A stretch of DNA of 64,000 nt, from contig CALVZS010000005.1 in assembly GCA_944372575.1 (NCBI GenBank), forward strand, positions 33,718 to 97,717, given 5' to 3'. The stretch comes from an uncultured Clostridia bacterium (GTDB lineage: Bacteria > Bacillota > Clostridia > Christensenellales > Borkfalkiaceae). The notes under the pieces were generated by a model. That model was not told the origin of the DNA and did not search any database. It saw only the letters and a program-made list of their open reading frames with translations. Position 1 is the stretch's first letter. Each line of letters starts with the position of its first letter. Positions 15,060 to 24,751 of this stretch are shown here, in pieces. The translations under genes were made by a program, and so were the position numbers.

Positions 15060-18000
15060 TCATACCAATTTGATGCAGGCTGCGGGCAGAAAACTGCGCA
15101 GCTCCGCCTGCAATGCCCGGGAGAGACTGACGGAAAATTCGTACCGTTTCCCGCCGTGCAGGATCTTGGTATGTACCCCCCCTTCATAGGAAGAGATCGT
15201 CTCGAGCAGTTCGGAAAAATCCTCCTCGCTGAGCGCGCGGGCATCCAGCCAGAGCACCTGCTCCCGCACAGTCTCCCGCACATCTTCTGCGCCCCTCTCC
15301 GTTTCGGGCGGAACAAATTCCGCAAGGGAATCAAGGATGATGCAGGGCTGCTTTTCTGCGGGCGTATCGATCTTGCCGGAGAGCCGCACGACACCGTCAT
15401 GCCGCAGATAGGGCTTGATCTTCTCATACACGCGCGGAAAGGCGACGCATTCGACGCTGCCATAGAGGTCTTCCACCGTGACAAACGCCATGATGGCGCC
15501 CCCCTTGGTGTTGATCTTGCGCACCGCCGAGACGATGCCCCCCATCGTCACCTGATCGCCCGTGCGGAACTGCTGATACGTCCTGTCCCCCGTCTCCTCG
15601 TCCTCCTCGTAGTCGGAGAGCATTCCCGTATGGAAGGTACAGTCGGTGAAATAGGAAGCATAGGCGCCGAACGGATGTCCGCTGACATACACGCCCAGCA
15701 CCGATTTTTCCCTGGAGAGAAGTTCTGCGGTGTTCCACTCCGGAATGTCGGGATACTTCACTTCGGGCGCCTTTTCCTCGATGATGTCGCCGAAGAGGGA
15801 CATCTGCGCGCTCGACTTCTGTTTGTCGATGGTAGCAAGGCGGCGCATGAGCTCTTCATAGACGGCATGATACTGCGAACGGTGTTTCCCCATCGAATCG
15901 AACGCGCCGCCGAAGATGAGGCTCTCCACCATCTTTTTGTTGACGAACCGCACGCAGCGCATGAGAAAGTCCGCAAAATCCCGGAATGCGCCGTGTGCCT
16001 CGCGCTCCTCGATGACTTTCTCCATTGCGCCGACCCCCACGCCGCGCAGGGCGCACAGCCCAAAGCGCAGCCCGTCGCCCTGTACCGAAAAGTAGGCGCG
16101 CGAAGCGTTGACATCGGGCGGATAGACCGCAATGTTCTTCTCCTTCATGTAGACGACGTACTTTGCGATCTCATCGATCTTGTCGATGCGGTTGTTGAGG
16201 ACGCCCGCCAGAAACTCCTTGGGATAGTACTTTTTGAGGTATGCCGTCTGGTAGGTGACGACGGCGTACGCCGCCGCGTGAGATTTGTTGAAGGCGTAGG
16301 AGGCAAAACTCTCCATCTGCGCAAACAGCTCCGCGCTCACCTCGGGCGGGATGCCGTGCGAAGCGCAGCCCGTGATATTGCCCCCCTTGTCAATGTCGCC
16401 GTAGATGAATTTGTCCTTCTGCGCCATCAGCTCGGAGCGGTGCTTCTTTGCCATGGCGCGGCGCACGAGGTCTGCCTGCCCCAGCGAGTAGCCCGCGAGA
16501 TTCTGGAAGATCTGCATGACCTGCTCCTGGTAGATGATGACGCCGTATGTCTTTTCGAGAATGGGCTTCAGAAGGGGCGTGAGGTAGGTGATCTTGTCGG
16601 GCGCGGCACGGTTTTTCAGATAGTCGGGAATGAAATCCATCGGCCCGGGGCGGTAGAGCGAGATGCCCGCGATCAGATCCTCGAGACAGGTTGGCTGGAG
16701 CTGCTTCATGAAGCGCTTCATCCCCCCCTGCTCGAGCTGGAACACGGCGTCCGTGTCCCCTTCCGCAATGAGCTGATAGGCGCCCTGGTCGCTGCAGTCC
16801 TGCCCGAACGTGATCTCCCTGCCCGTGTCCTCCTTGATGTAGTCAAGCGTCTTTTTGATGTCGGTGAGCGTGGTGAGCGCCAGAAAGTCCATCTTGAGCA
16901 TTCCGATGGACTCCACCTCCTTCATGTCGAACTGCGTGGTGATGTCCTCGCCGTTGCGCGAGAGCGGCACGTTGTCCGCGATCTTCTTGCGGCAGATGAC
17001 GACGCCCGCGGCGTGCATGGAGGTGTTGCGCGGCATCCCCTCGAGCTTGAGTCCCATGTCGATGACGCGCTTGAGCGTCTCATCCGACTCGTACATCTCG
17101 ATGAACTCGGGATTGCGCTTCCCCTCCTGATCTGCGAGCTTCTTGAGCGCCTCGTCGTGCTTGTCGGGGTCGTTCTCCGTCTCGAGCACCTTTTTGCGGC
17201 AGCTCTCGATGTTGAGCCCCAGAAGCTCGCGGATGGTGGATTTGCCGTCCATGAGCTTGGTGACGCGGTCGGTATCCGAATAGGGAACGCTCATCACGCG
17301 CCCCACGTCCTTGATGACGGCGCGCGAGGCGAGCGTCCCGAACGTGACGATCTGCGCCACGTTCTCGGGATGATACCTGCGGCGCACGTATTCGATGGTC
17401 TCCCCCCTTCGCTCTGTACAGAAGTCGACATCGAAGTCGGGCATGGAGACGCGGTCGGGATTGAGAAAGCGCTCGAAGAGAAGATCGTAGCGCAGCGGAT
17501 CGACATTGGTGATGCCGATGGCATAGGCGACGATGCTCCCCACGCCCGAGCCGCGCCCCGGCCCGACGGGGATCCCGTTCATGCGCGACCAGTTGATATA
17601 GTCCCAGACGATGAGGAAATAGTCGGCAAACCCCATCTTGATGATGATGCCCAGCTCATACTCCGCGCGCTGCATGATCTCATCCGTCACGGGATCATAG
17701 CGCTTGGGAAGCCCCTCCATGGTGAGACGGCGCAAAAATTCGGGCGAGGGCGTGCCGTCGTCCGCCGTATAGAGCGGGATGAGCGATTTATCGTAGATGG
17801 GAGAGCCGTCCTCCTTGAGGTTGAAGGGCGTATCGGTGTCCGACACCTTGTCGGCAATGGCGCGCGTGTTGGCGATCGCATCGGGCAAATTGGGAAAGAG
17901 CGCCGCCATCTCATCGCCCGACTTCATATAGAACTCGTGCGTCTGCATCTTCATGCGCGATGGATCGTCCAGCGTGCGCTTGGTCTGGATGCACATGAGC

Positions 18001-18644
18001 ACGTCCTGCATCTCCCAATCCTCTTTGTGCAGATAGTGGACGTCGTTGGTGGCAACCAGTCCGATGTCCGTCTCCCGCGCGAGGCGCACCAGGAGCGGCA
18101 GGATCTGTTTCTGCTCGGGAATCCCGTGATCCTGGATCTCGATATAGAAATCCTCGCCGAACGCCGCCTTCATCTCGAGCGCGAACGCCTTTGCCTTTTC
18201 ATACTCCCCCGCCAGCAGCAGGCGCGGGATGCGCCCCGCAAGGCAGGCGGAGAGGCAGATGACGCCGTTCGTGTGCTCCTTCAGAACGTTATAGTCGATG
18301 CGCGGGCGGTAGTAGTAGCCGTCCACAAAGGCGAGGGAATCGAGCTGGACGAGGTTGACGTAGCCCGCCTTGTTCTTGGCGAGCAGAATGAGGTGATCGG
18401 CGCGCTGGTCGATATGCTCGCGGTAGTCGTCCACAACGTAGAACTCACAGCCGATGATCGCCTTGATCTTGTTCTTCTTGCACTTCTCGGCAAATTTGAG
18501 CGAGGCGTACATATTGCCGTGATCGGTCACGGCAACGGCGCTGATCCCGTTTTCCTTGCAGTGGCGGACGAGATCGTCTACTTTGACCGCGCCGTCCAGG
18601 AGGCTGTATTCGGTGTGCAGATGAAGATGAACAAAGTCGGTCAT
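15060..18644 (-). CDS. dnaE: DNA polymerase III alpha subunit
   Basis: A 1194-residue replicative polymerase of the DnaE1 type. The N-terminal PHP domain opens MTDFVHLHLHTEYSLLDGAV. The polymerase core contains PDFDVDFCTERR, which carries catalytic Asp residues, and VGPGRGSGVGSIVAYAIGI. Helix-hairpin-helix and OB-fold domains follow (residues about 780-1090), with GDQVTMGGIVSAVRKINTKG in the OB-fold. The ATG overlaps the whiA stop (TAATG), so it is translationally coupled. It is slightly longer than average, with a C-terminal extension of low conservation. The very long upstream frame is spurious. Confidence 0.97.
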   Translation of the reverse strand: MTDFVHLHLHTEYSLLDGAVKVDDLVRHCKENGISAVAVTDHGNMYASLKFAEKCKKNKIKAIIGCEFYVVDDYREHIDQRADHLILLAKNKAGYVNLVQLDSLAFVDGYYYRPRIDYNVLKEHTNGVICLSACLAGRIPRLLLAGEYEKAKAFALEMKAAFGEDFYIEIQDHGIPEQKQILPLLVRLARETDIGLVATNDVHYLHKEDWEMQDVLMCIQTKRTLDDPSRMKMQTHEFYMKSGDEMAALFPNLPDAIANTRAIADKVSDTDTPFNLKEDGSPIYDKSLIPLYTADDGTPSPEFLRRLTMEGLPKRYDPVTDEIMQRAEYELGIIIKMGFADYFLIVWDYINWSRMNGIPVGPGRGSGVGSIVAYAIGITNVDPLRYDLLFERFLNPDRVSMPDFDVDFCTERRGETIEYVRRRYHPENVAQIVTFGTLASRAVIKDVGRVMSVPYSDTDRVTKLMDGKSTIRELLGLNIESCRKKVLETENDPDKHDEALKKLADQEGKRNPEFIEMYESDETLKRVIDMGLKLEGMPRNTSMHAAGVVICRKKIADNVPLSRNGEDITTQFDMKEVESIGMLKMDFLALTTLTDIKKTLDYIKEDTGREITFGQDCSDQGAYQLIAEGDTDAVFQLEQGGMKRFMKQLQPTCLEDLIAGISLYRPGPMDFIPDYLKNRAAPDKITYLTPLLKPILEKTYGVIIYQEQVMQIFQNLAGYSLGQADLVRRAMAKKHRSELMAQKDKFIYGDIDKGGNITGCASHGIPPEVSAELFAQMESFASYAFNKSHAAAYAVVTYQTAYLKKYYPKEFLAGVLNNRIDKIDEIAKYVVYMKEKNIAVYPPDVNASRAYFSVQGDGLRFGLCALRGVGVGAMEKVIEEREAHGAFRDFADFLMRCVRFVNKKMVESLIFGGAFDSMGKHRSQYHAVYEELMRRLATIDKQKSSAQMSLFGDIIEEKAPEVKYPDIPEWNTAELLSREKSVLGVYVSGHPFGAYASYFTDCTFHTGMLSDYEEDEETGDRTYQQFRTGDQVTMGGIVSAVRKINTKGGAIMAFVTVEDLYGSVECVAFPRVYEKIKPYLRHDGVVRLSGKIDTPAEKQPCIILDSLAEFVPPETERGAEDVRETVREQVLWLDARALSEEDFSELLETISSYEGGVHTKILHGGKRYEFSVSLSRALQAELRSFLPAACIKLV

Positions 18645-19534
18645 TACTGTCTTTCTCCGTAAATTTGCATGAGCTTTCGCATTCTGTGATTGAGCCCTCC
18701 CTTGCTGACCCCCAGAAGGGCGGCGAGTTCGGAGAGGGAGAGCGTGGGATGTTCCAGGCGCGCCTGCGCCGTCATGCGCAGCGCCTCGGGCAGCTTTTGC
18801 AGGACGCCCTCGTCGCGCAGGCTCTGCAAAGCGAGCGTCTGCGCCGCCGAGGCGATCGCCGCCTTGTCGGCATTGCCCGCCATGCAGTTCTGGATGCGGT
18901 TTTCCTGGTTGCTGCGCTCGCGGGCGGCAGAAACGGCGTCCAGCTTCCGGAGCGCGCTCTCCGCGCCCAGCACGGAGAGGACGTCCGAGATCGCTTCCCG
19001 GCTCTTGACATAGGCAACGAAGGTGTCGCCGCGCGGAACAACCTTCCCGCACAGTTCAAAGCGGGAGAGCAGTTCGCAGAACTCCTCCGCCCGCTCGCGC
19101 GTGAAGAACACCCATTCGAGATGATAGCCCGTGCCGGCGCCGTCATGCGGGAGCGTACAGCTGCCCCCGCCGAGAAAGGCGGCGCGCAGATAGAAAAGCG
19201 CCTCCCCCTCTTGCGCAAAGTGCGTCTCGTGCAGGGCGCGCGCCGCGTGCAGGATGTCCGCCGCCCCCGCGCCGCCGCAGAAGATGGTGAGCTTGTCCCG
19301 CTTGCGCTTGGGATCGCGCGTCGCCTCGCGCACCTCGGGCTGCGCGCCGAAGCGCTCCGCAAGGCGCAGAAAATATTCGGCGACCCGCTCGTTTTCGCTG
19401 ACGATCTCAAATCCGTCCTCCCGGAGCGTCGCGCCCGTCGCGAGCAGTGCGGCGAGCGCGGCCGCCGCCTCCGGACGGGCAGCGGGCGGGTGCGCGAGCA
19501 GGTCGCGCCGGATGTCGTTGGTAAAGTTGGTCAA
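18644..19534 (-). CDS. whiA: DNA-binding protein WhiA
   Basis: A 296-residue WhiA. The N-terminal part has the homing-endonuclease-like fold (GGGSCTLP..GYHLEWVF). The C-terminal helix-turn-helix includes ARLEHPTLSLSELAALLGVS followed by KGGLNHRMRKLMQIY, the WhiA signature. I chose TTG at 19534 because AAGGAG lies seven bases upstream and TNFTNDIRRDL is the start of the family; no ATG fits. It regulates cell division or chromosome segregation genes in Gram-positives. In most Firmicutes it follows rapZ and yvcK, which are absent here. Confidence 0.92.
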   Translation of the reverse strand: MTNFTNDIRRDLLAHPPAARPEAAAALAALLATGATLREDGFEIVSENERVAEYFLRLAERFGAQPEVREATRDPKRKRDKLTIFCGGAGAADILHAARALHETHFAQEGEALFYLRAAFLGGGSCTLPHDGAGTGYHLEWVFFTRERAEEFCELLSRFELCGKVVPRGDTFVAYVKSREAISDVLSVLGAESALRKLDAVSAARERSNQENRIQNCMAGNADKAAIASAAQTLALQSLRDEGVLQKLPEALRMTAQARLEHPTLSLSELAALLGVSKGGLNHRMRKLMQIYGERQ

Positions 19535-19544
19535 ATCGAACTCC

Positions 19545-20318
19545 TTACAGATGCTCCTTCCGCCAGGCGGCAAGGCGGAAGGACGGCATCTTTCCGTCAA
19601 TGTTGTCGATCCTCCCGAGCGGGATCCCGACGCGCGCGATCTGCTCCTCGGCAAGCGCGCTGTCCCCGATGCGGTCTGCAGAATGCGCATCCGAATTGAT
19701 GACGAACCGCACGCCCGTATCCGCCACTTTGGCAAGTTCCTCGTCCGAGAGATGCTCCTTTTTGGAGCTCAGTTCCAGATATGTGCCGTAGTCGCGGCAG
19801 CACTTTGCGACCTCCACTACATCCGCAAAACAGCAGTAATTGAGATGGGAGATGATATCCACCGGATAGCGCTCCACCGCGCGGATATATGCGCGCGTCG
19901 TCTGCCGCACAAGGCTTTTGGAGGGTTTGATATGCATTTCGCTGCGCAGCCAGCTTCCCAGTCCCATACGGCTGTCAAACATCCTCTCAAAGCGGACAAG
20001 GACGTGGATGCCGACCACAAACAGCTCAAACGCCGCATAGTCCCGCTCGGTGAGGTCGCACAATCCCGACTCCCCGCGCAGGTTGCTCTCCAGCCCCAAG
20101 AGCGCGCGCATTCCCGTCTCCTTTTCGGCGGCGCGCAGCTCCAAGATGTATTTGGGAAGCTCCCTTCTCTTCAGGCCGCGGAAGAGATGGGAAAATCCGT
20201 GTTCGGTACAGCCGATCTCGGCAAGTCCCAGCTCCTTTGCTCGCCGAAAATTTTCCAAAAATGTATTTTCCCCGTCCGAATAGACGGTATGCGTATGATA
20301 ATCTGCCGTAAGTCTCAT
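19545..20318 (-). CDS. PHP-domain phosphatase (histidinol-phosphatase/YcdX type)
   Basis: A 257-residue PHP metalloesterase. It begins MRLTADYHTHTVYSDGENT with the HxH ligand pair. EIGCTEHGFSH, LGLESNL and DIISHLNYC follow, then FVINSDAH near the C-terminus with the final metal ligands. This is the clade usually placed between murB and rapZ in Clostridia. Its substrate is unproven. It starts 16 bases after the murB stop with a weak ribosome site, and whiA starts 10 bases after its own end, so all are one operon. Confidence 0.88.
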   Translation of the reverse strand: MRLTADYHTHTVYSDGENTFLENFRRAKELGLAEIGCTEHGFSHLFRGLKRRELPKYILELRAAEKETGMRALLGLESNLRGESGLCDLTERDYAAFELFVVGIHVLVRFERMFDSRMGLGSWLRSEMHIKPSKSLVRQTTRAYIRAVERYPVDIISHLNYCCFADVVEVAKCCRDYGTYLELSSKKEHLSDEELAKVADTGVRFVINSDAHSADRIGDSALAEEQIARVGIPLGRIDNIDGKMPSFRLAAWRKEHL

Positions 20319-20334
20319 ATTCTTCTGCCGTTTC

Positions 20335-21222
20335 CTATGTTTGCGGAATGCGTCTGATCTCCTCGCGCAGGATCACGCCCGTGCGCTCCTTTACCCTTTC
20401 TTTGATAAGAGAGATGAGGGAGGCGACGTCCGCAGGCGTTCCGCCCTCGCATAAAATGAAGTTTGCATGACGTTCGGAGACGAAAGCGCCGCCAACGCGC
20501 GTCCCCTTGAGACCGCATCCTTCTATGAGTGCGCCAGCAGACATCCCGGTCGGGTTGACAAAGACGCAACCCATGCTCCTGCCCTTGGGAAGCGAGGCGC
20601 GGCGGGAGCGAAAATAACAGCTTGCACGCGCAATGTCTTCCGGCGCGGACGGCCTGCCCGCAATGCGGACGGCAAGAACGGCGATCCCTTCCTGAAAGAG
20701 GCTGCTCTTTTCCGCAAAGCAGCAGGCAGCGCGGTCAAGATATACGGTGCGGCCTCCGACAGCCGCGAGCACGCCTGTGACCACGTCGGAGAAATGCAGC
20801 TCCCTCACGCCCGCATTCATCGCAACGCCTCCTCCCACCGTCATGGGGATCCCGGAGAAGGGAGAAAATCCACCCACCCCGTGCGCCTGCGCAAAGGCGA
20901 GCAGTGCGCCGCCCGTCACGCCCGCGCCCGCGACGATGTGCTCCCCGCGGCAATCAAGGCCCCGGAGGCGGCACAGCCGAACGATCACGCCGTCATAGTC
21001 TCCGTCGGGCGGAAGGACGTTCGCCCCTGCGCCGAGCAGGAAGTGAGGAATCCCCTCCCCCTTCAGCCAGGCGAACAGTTCCGCCGCCTCGCGCGCGCTT
21101 TCCGGGCGCGCCTCCACGGCCCCTTCCCCTCCGCAGCCGATCGAAGTATGACGGGAAAACGAAAACCCCTGCAGACAGACGAGCTGCGGAAATCTCTGCC
21201 GCAGACGCGTAAAAAGCTCCAT
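20335..21222 (-). CDS. murB: UDP-N-acetylenolpyruvoylglucosamine reductase
   Basis: A 295-residue FAD enzyme of the type IIb MurB class. It has FSRHTSIGCGGEGAVEARP at the N-terminus, FLLGAGANVLPPDGDYDGVI for FAD binding, GGGVAMNAGV, and SMGCVFVNPTGMSAGALIE with the catalytic Ser. A C-terminal Glu in CEGGTPADV completes the site. It makes UDP-MurNAc for peptidoglycan. ATG at 21222 follows AAAGGTGA; the earlier in-frame ATG at 21267 overlaps the previous gene and lacks a ribosome site. Confidence 0.95.
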   Translation of the reverse strand: MELFTRLRQRFPQLVCLQGFSFSRHTSIGCGGEGAVEARPESAREAAELFAWLKGEGIPHFLLGAGANVLPPDGDYDGVIVRLCRLRGLDCRGEHIVAGAGVTGGALLAFAQAHGVGGFSPFSGIPMTVGGGVAMNAGVRELHFSDVVTGVLAAVGGRTVYLDRAACCFAEKSSLFQEGIAVLAVRIAGRPSAPEDIARASCYFRSRRASLPKGRSMGCVFVNPTGMSAGALIEGCGLKGTRVGGAFVSERHANFILCEGGTPADVASLISLIKERVKERTGVILREEIRRIPQT

Positions 21223-21263
21223 TTTGGTTTCACCTTTTATTGTAGCATATTTCAAGGCATATT

Positions 21264-22151
21264 TCAAACACTTTCAAAAAATTTCACGGGATTTTTTTCC
21301 GCGCTCCCCGGGCGCACCGCCTGCGCCGCAAGTTCCAGCTGCGCGGGCGTGGCAAAGGGAGATACCGTCCTGCCCTGCGCCCCGTCTGCCGGCAGCATCC
21401 CGATTTCGGAGAGCGCATCCTTGACGCCCGGAGAGAACAAGACGGCGAGAAAGCGCAGACATTCCGCCTGCATTTCCCCCGAAAACATGCAGATATACTG
21501 ATAGAGGTCGCAGTAGTCGGGAAGTGAACGGATAAAGACCTGCGTCCCACGCGCGGCAAAGCGGCAGACATCGCGCTGCGTTCCCAAAAGATAGCGGTAT
21601 TTCCCGCCGAGAAAGTCGAGATAGGCGGTCAGAGACTCCTTCTCCTCGCCCGCAATGCCCGCAAAATATGCCGCCGCGCAGGAAAGATTGCTGCCGCCGA
21701 GAGAGATGACGACCTCCCCCGCCGCAGAAAAATCCTCCGTCATGGAGAAGAGCAGATACTCTCCGCGGCACCACGGGACGGCGAGCCGGCTCCCCGCAAA
21801 GGAATAGGGCAACGGAACACAGCGCCCGGCATCGACGCCCAGCCCCGCGCCGAAGGACAGAAGGTCGGGATATTCCCCCCGCTCCATCGCCTCGCGCGCG
21901 CCCGCCGCCGTATAGGAGAGGACACGGTAATATACTCCGTCCTCCTCCGCAAGGCGCGCGACGCGGCTTAAAAAGGAGGTGCGGGAACCCTTTCCGCCCT
22001 CAAACATATCCACGTTCCAGATGCTGACGATGCGCTCGGTCTGTTCGCCGGCATCCGCCTGCCGATGCGGATAGAGCAGCGCGCCCAGCACGATCGCAGC
22101 GAGCAGCAGAAAGGGCGCCGCCCGCCGTGCTGCCCAAAAAAAGCGCTTCAT
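21264..22151 (-). CDS. Extracellular solute-binding-like protein of unknown role
   Basis: A 295-residue exported protein. Residues 10-26 are hydrophobic (APFLLLAAIVLGALLYP) with no lipobox cysteine, so it looks like an uncleaved anchor or a signal peptide. The mature region (IVSIWNVDMFEGGKGSRTSF, EYPDLLSFGAG, VPWCRGEYLLF) resembles type 1 ABC solute-binding proteins. No permease or ATPase is nearby, and it sits just upstream of murB. It may be an orphan binding protein or a cell-envelope protein with that fold. Ribosome site AGGA lies eight bases above ATG. Confidence 0.7.
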   Translation of the reverse strand: MKRFFWAARRAAPFLLLAAIVLGALLYPHRQADAGEQTERIVSIWNVDMFEGGKGSRTSFLSRVARLAEEDGVYYRVLSYTAAGAREAMERGEYPDLLSFGAGLGVDAGRCVPLPYSFAGSRLAVPWCRGEYLLFSMTEDFSAAGEVVISLGGSNLSCAAAYFAGIAGEEKESLTAYLDFLGGKYRYLLGTQRDVCRFAARGTQVFIRSLPDYCDLYQYICMFSGEMQAECLRFLAVLFSPGVKDALSEIGMLPADGAQGRTVSPFATPAQLELAAQAVRPGSAEKNPVKFFESV

Positions 22152-22236
22152 TTTCTCTATCCTATGCGCTCCGTCACCCCGTCATTCCCGCTTCTGCGCA
22201 TCCCGATCGCAAAAATACACCCTGAAAAAATAGATT

Positions 22237-22260
22237 CGGGAGAGGCAAAAACCTCTCCCG
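22237..22260 (-). terminator. Hairpin in the metH-binding-protein gap
   Basis: Nine-bp stem CGGGAGAGG / CCTCTCCCG. On the minus strand it is followed by AATCTATTTTTT. It probably backs up the metH terminator in an otherwise gene-free 236-bp gap. Confidence 0.6.
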
Positions 22261-22300
22261 CAGTTCCCCCGCACGCACGGCGCGCGAAGGAGCCTCTATG

Positions 22301-22320
22301 AAAAAGCGTACGTTGTACGC
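22301..22320 (-). terminator. metH terminator
   Basis: Minus-strand GCGTAC-AAC-GTACGC followed by TTTTTC. A second dyad GCTGTA/TACAGC abuts it at 22319-22332. Confidence 0.6.
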
Positions 22321-22387
22321 TGTACCTACAGCATCCGCACTTTTTAAAAAAATATCCCCCGAACGAACGAATTGTACTACGGTTGTA

Positions 22388-24751
22388 CTACGGCCTCCGC
22401 CCCTCCGTCTGCGTTGCGGCGCACATGGCATCGAGCGCAGCAGCAAAGGAGGGCGCATCGGCAGTATAGGCGTCCGCGCCGATACGGTCGGCGATCTGCG
22501 CATTGAGCACGGCACCGCCCACAAAGATCTTTGCCATACAATCCGCCCTGCGCAGGGCGGCGATCGTCTCCTCCATGCTGCGCACCGTCGTCGTCATGAG
22601 GGCAGACAGTCCGACCGCCATGGGCGCTTCGCGCTGCACGGCCTCGACGATGCGCTCCTTCGGAACATCCTTCCCGAGATCGATGACCGTGTAGCCGTGC
22701 GACTGCGCCACCACCTTGACGATATTTTTGCCAATGTCATGTACGTCGCCGCGGACGGTGGCAAGCACCACCTTCCCGCGGGACGCGCTCCCCGTTCCGA
22801 GACGCTTTTCCACAGCGGCAAACGCTGCCTTGGCCGCCTCGGATGCGGCGATGAGCTGCGGAAGATACAGCCTGCCCTGCGCATAATCCCGCCCCACTGT
22901 ATCGAGCGCCGGGATCAGAACCCGGTCGACCACCTCGAGGGGCGCACGGCGGGAACACTCCTCCTCTGCGAGTCGCGCGGCGTCGCCGACCCGACCGTGC
23001 AAAATACAGCCGGAAAGATCCCCTGCGGCCTCTCCGCTCTCCGCACGGACGGCGGACGGCGCAGGCGGGACAGGCTGCGCATCGCAAACCATACGGATAT
23101 ATTCCTCCGCCCCGGCATCCTGCGCCGAAAGAACACGGAATGCGCGAACCGTTCCCATCATTTCCGCATCCAGAGGGTTGAGAATGGGCATGGTCAGGCC
23201 GTTCTGGAGCGCCATGGCAAGAAAGGTGCGGTTGAGAAGCGGGCGCATGGGAAGCCCGAAGGAGACATTGGAGACGCCGAGCGCCGTGGCGATCCCCTTC
23301 GCGGACACACGCACGAGCGCGGAAAGCGTCTCCCCGACGAGCGCCTGTTCGGCGGACGCCGTCAGAACAAGCGTATCGATCATCACTTTATGGCGGGGAA
23401 TGCCGCATTCCTCCGCGCGTGCGAGGATGCGCCGCGCGATCGCCGCGCGCTCCCGTGCGCTGCGCGGAACGCCCTTTGCATCCATCGTCAGCCCGATCAC
23501 CACGGCGCCGTACTTTTTTGCTATGGGAAAGATCCTGTCCATGACCGCCTCCTCCCCGTTGACGCTGTTCAGAAGCGGAATACCTGCATAGCAGCGCGCG
23601 CCCGCTTCCAGCGTCCCTGCATCGGACGAGTCGAGCTGCAGAGGCAGCGGACAGCTCCCCTGCACGATCTTGACGGCGCGCCACATCGCCGCCCTCTCAT
23701 CGATGCCGGGAAGCCCCACATTGAGATCGAGCAGATCGGCTCCCGCCTCCTCCTGCCGCACCGCCTCGGCAACGAGGCAGTCAAAGTCCCCCGCGCGCAG
23801 GGCGCTTTGCAGTTTGGGCTTGCCTGTGGGGTTCATGCGCTCCCCGCACACGCGCACGCCGTCAAAGGTGACAAGGCGGGTCGCGGAGCAGACCGCCGTT
23901 CCCTGCCGGACGCGGCGGGGCGGCACTTTTGCGCCCGCAAGGGATGAGATCAGACGGATGGTGTCGGGCGTGGTGCCGCAGCAGCCGCCCAGGACGGCAA
24001 CACCCGCCCGCGCAAATCTGCGCGCCCATTGCGCGAATACTTCATCGGACAGTTCATAGACCGTCCTCCCCTCCCTCCAGACGGGCAGCCCGCGATTGGG
24101 CTGAACGATGACGGGAAGGGTTGTGACGGCGAGCATCCGCTCCGCAACGGGAAAGGTCTCGGCGGGGCCGAGCGAACAGTTGACGCCGAGCGCATCCACC
24201 CCCAGCCCCTCCAGCGTGAGTGCTGCGATCTCGGGCGTGGATCCCGTAAGCGTACGGCCCGTCCCGTCAAACGTCATGGTGGCAAACACCGGCCTGTCGG
24301 TATGTTCTTTCAGCGCAAGGATACATGCCTTGAGTTCCAGAAGATCGGAAAATGTCTCGGCGATATAGCCGTCCACCAGGCCGGAGGTCAGACGCGCGAG
24401 ATGCGCATACGCCTCGTACGCCTCCTCAAACGTGAGTGTGCCGACGGGCGCAAGCAGCGCACCCGTCGGGCCGACGTCAAAATATACCGGCTTCCCGGCC
24501 GAACGCGCATTCCTGACAGCAGCGAGGACAAGTTCTTCAAGGGCGTATTTCCCGCGGTACTTGATCGCATTCAGCCCGAAGCTGTTGGCGGTGATCACGT
24601 CCGCGCCCGCCTGCGCGTAGGCGCGGTGAACGGCGCACACCGCCTCCGGATGCGTGAGGTTGAGCTCCATCGGGTCAAAATCGCCCAATCCCGCGCGCTC
24701 GAGCTCGCTGCCCATGCCGCCGTCAAAGATCAGCAGTTGTTTTCCCAGCAT
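22388..24751 (-). CDS. metH: Cobalamin-dependent methionine synthase without activation domain
   Basis: A 787-residue three-module enzyme. Residues 1 to about 290 are the homocysteine-methyltransferase barrel with zinc cysteines in GVNCSLGP and GGCCGTTP. Residues about 310-560 are the pterin-binding barrel (GERMNPTGKPKLQ, LDLNVGLPG). Residues about 580-787 are the B12 cap and Rossmann domains with the cobalt-ligand motif DVHDIGKNIV. The reactivation domain is missing and is supplied by the gene just upstream, which overlaps it by 22 bases. ATG at 24751 follows GGGAGG. It methylates homocysteine to methionine from methyl-THF. Confidence 0.95.
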   Translation of the reverse strand: MLGKQLLIFDGGMGSELERAGLGDFDPMELNLTHPEAVCAVHRAYAQAGADVITANSFGLNAIKYRGKYALEELVLAAVRNARSAGKPVYFDVGPTGALLAPVGTLTFEEAYEAYAHLARLTSGLVDGYIAETFSDLLELKACILALKEHTDRPVFATMTFDGTGRTLTGSTPEIAALTLEGLGVDALGVNCSLGPAETFPVAERMLAVTTLPVIVQPNRGLPVWREGRTVYELSDEVFAQWARRFARAGVAVLGGCCGTTPDTIRLISSLAGAKVPPRRVRQGTAVCSATRLVTFDGVRVCGERMNPTGKPKLQSALRAGDFDCLVAEAVRQEEAGADLLDLNVGLPGIDERAAMWRAVKIVQGSCPLPLQLDSSDAGTLEAGARCYAGIPLLNSVNGEEAVMDRIFPIAKKYGAVVIGLTMDAKGVPRSARERAAIARRILARAEECGIPRHKVMIDTLVLTASAEQALVGETLSALVRVSAKGIATALGVSNVSFGLPMRPLLNRTFLAMALQNGLTMPILNPLDAEMMGTVRAFRVLSAQDAGAEEYIRMVCDAQPVPPAPSAVRAESGEAAGDLSGCILHGRVGDAARLAEEECSRRAPLEVVDRVLIPALDTVGRDYAQGRLYLPQLIAASEAAKAAFAAVEKRLGTGSASRGKVVLATVRGDVHDIGKNIVKVVAQSHGYTVIDLGKDVPKERIVEAVQREAPMAVGLSALMTTTVRSMEETIAALRRADCMAKIFVGGAVLNAQIADRIGADAYTADAPSFAAALDAMCAATQTEGRRP

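Noticed and set aside
15156..18662. 1168-codon open frame on the plus strand opposite dnaE
   Set aside because: It is the mirror of dnaE codons with His/Asp/Arg-rich composition, no ribosome site and no domain, so it is a shadow frame.
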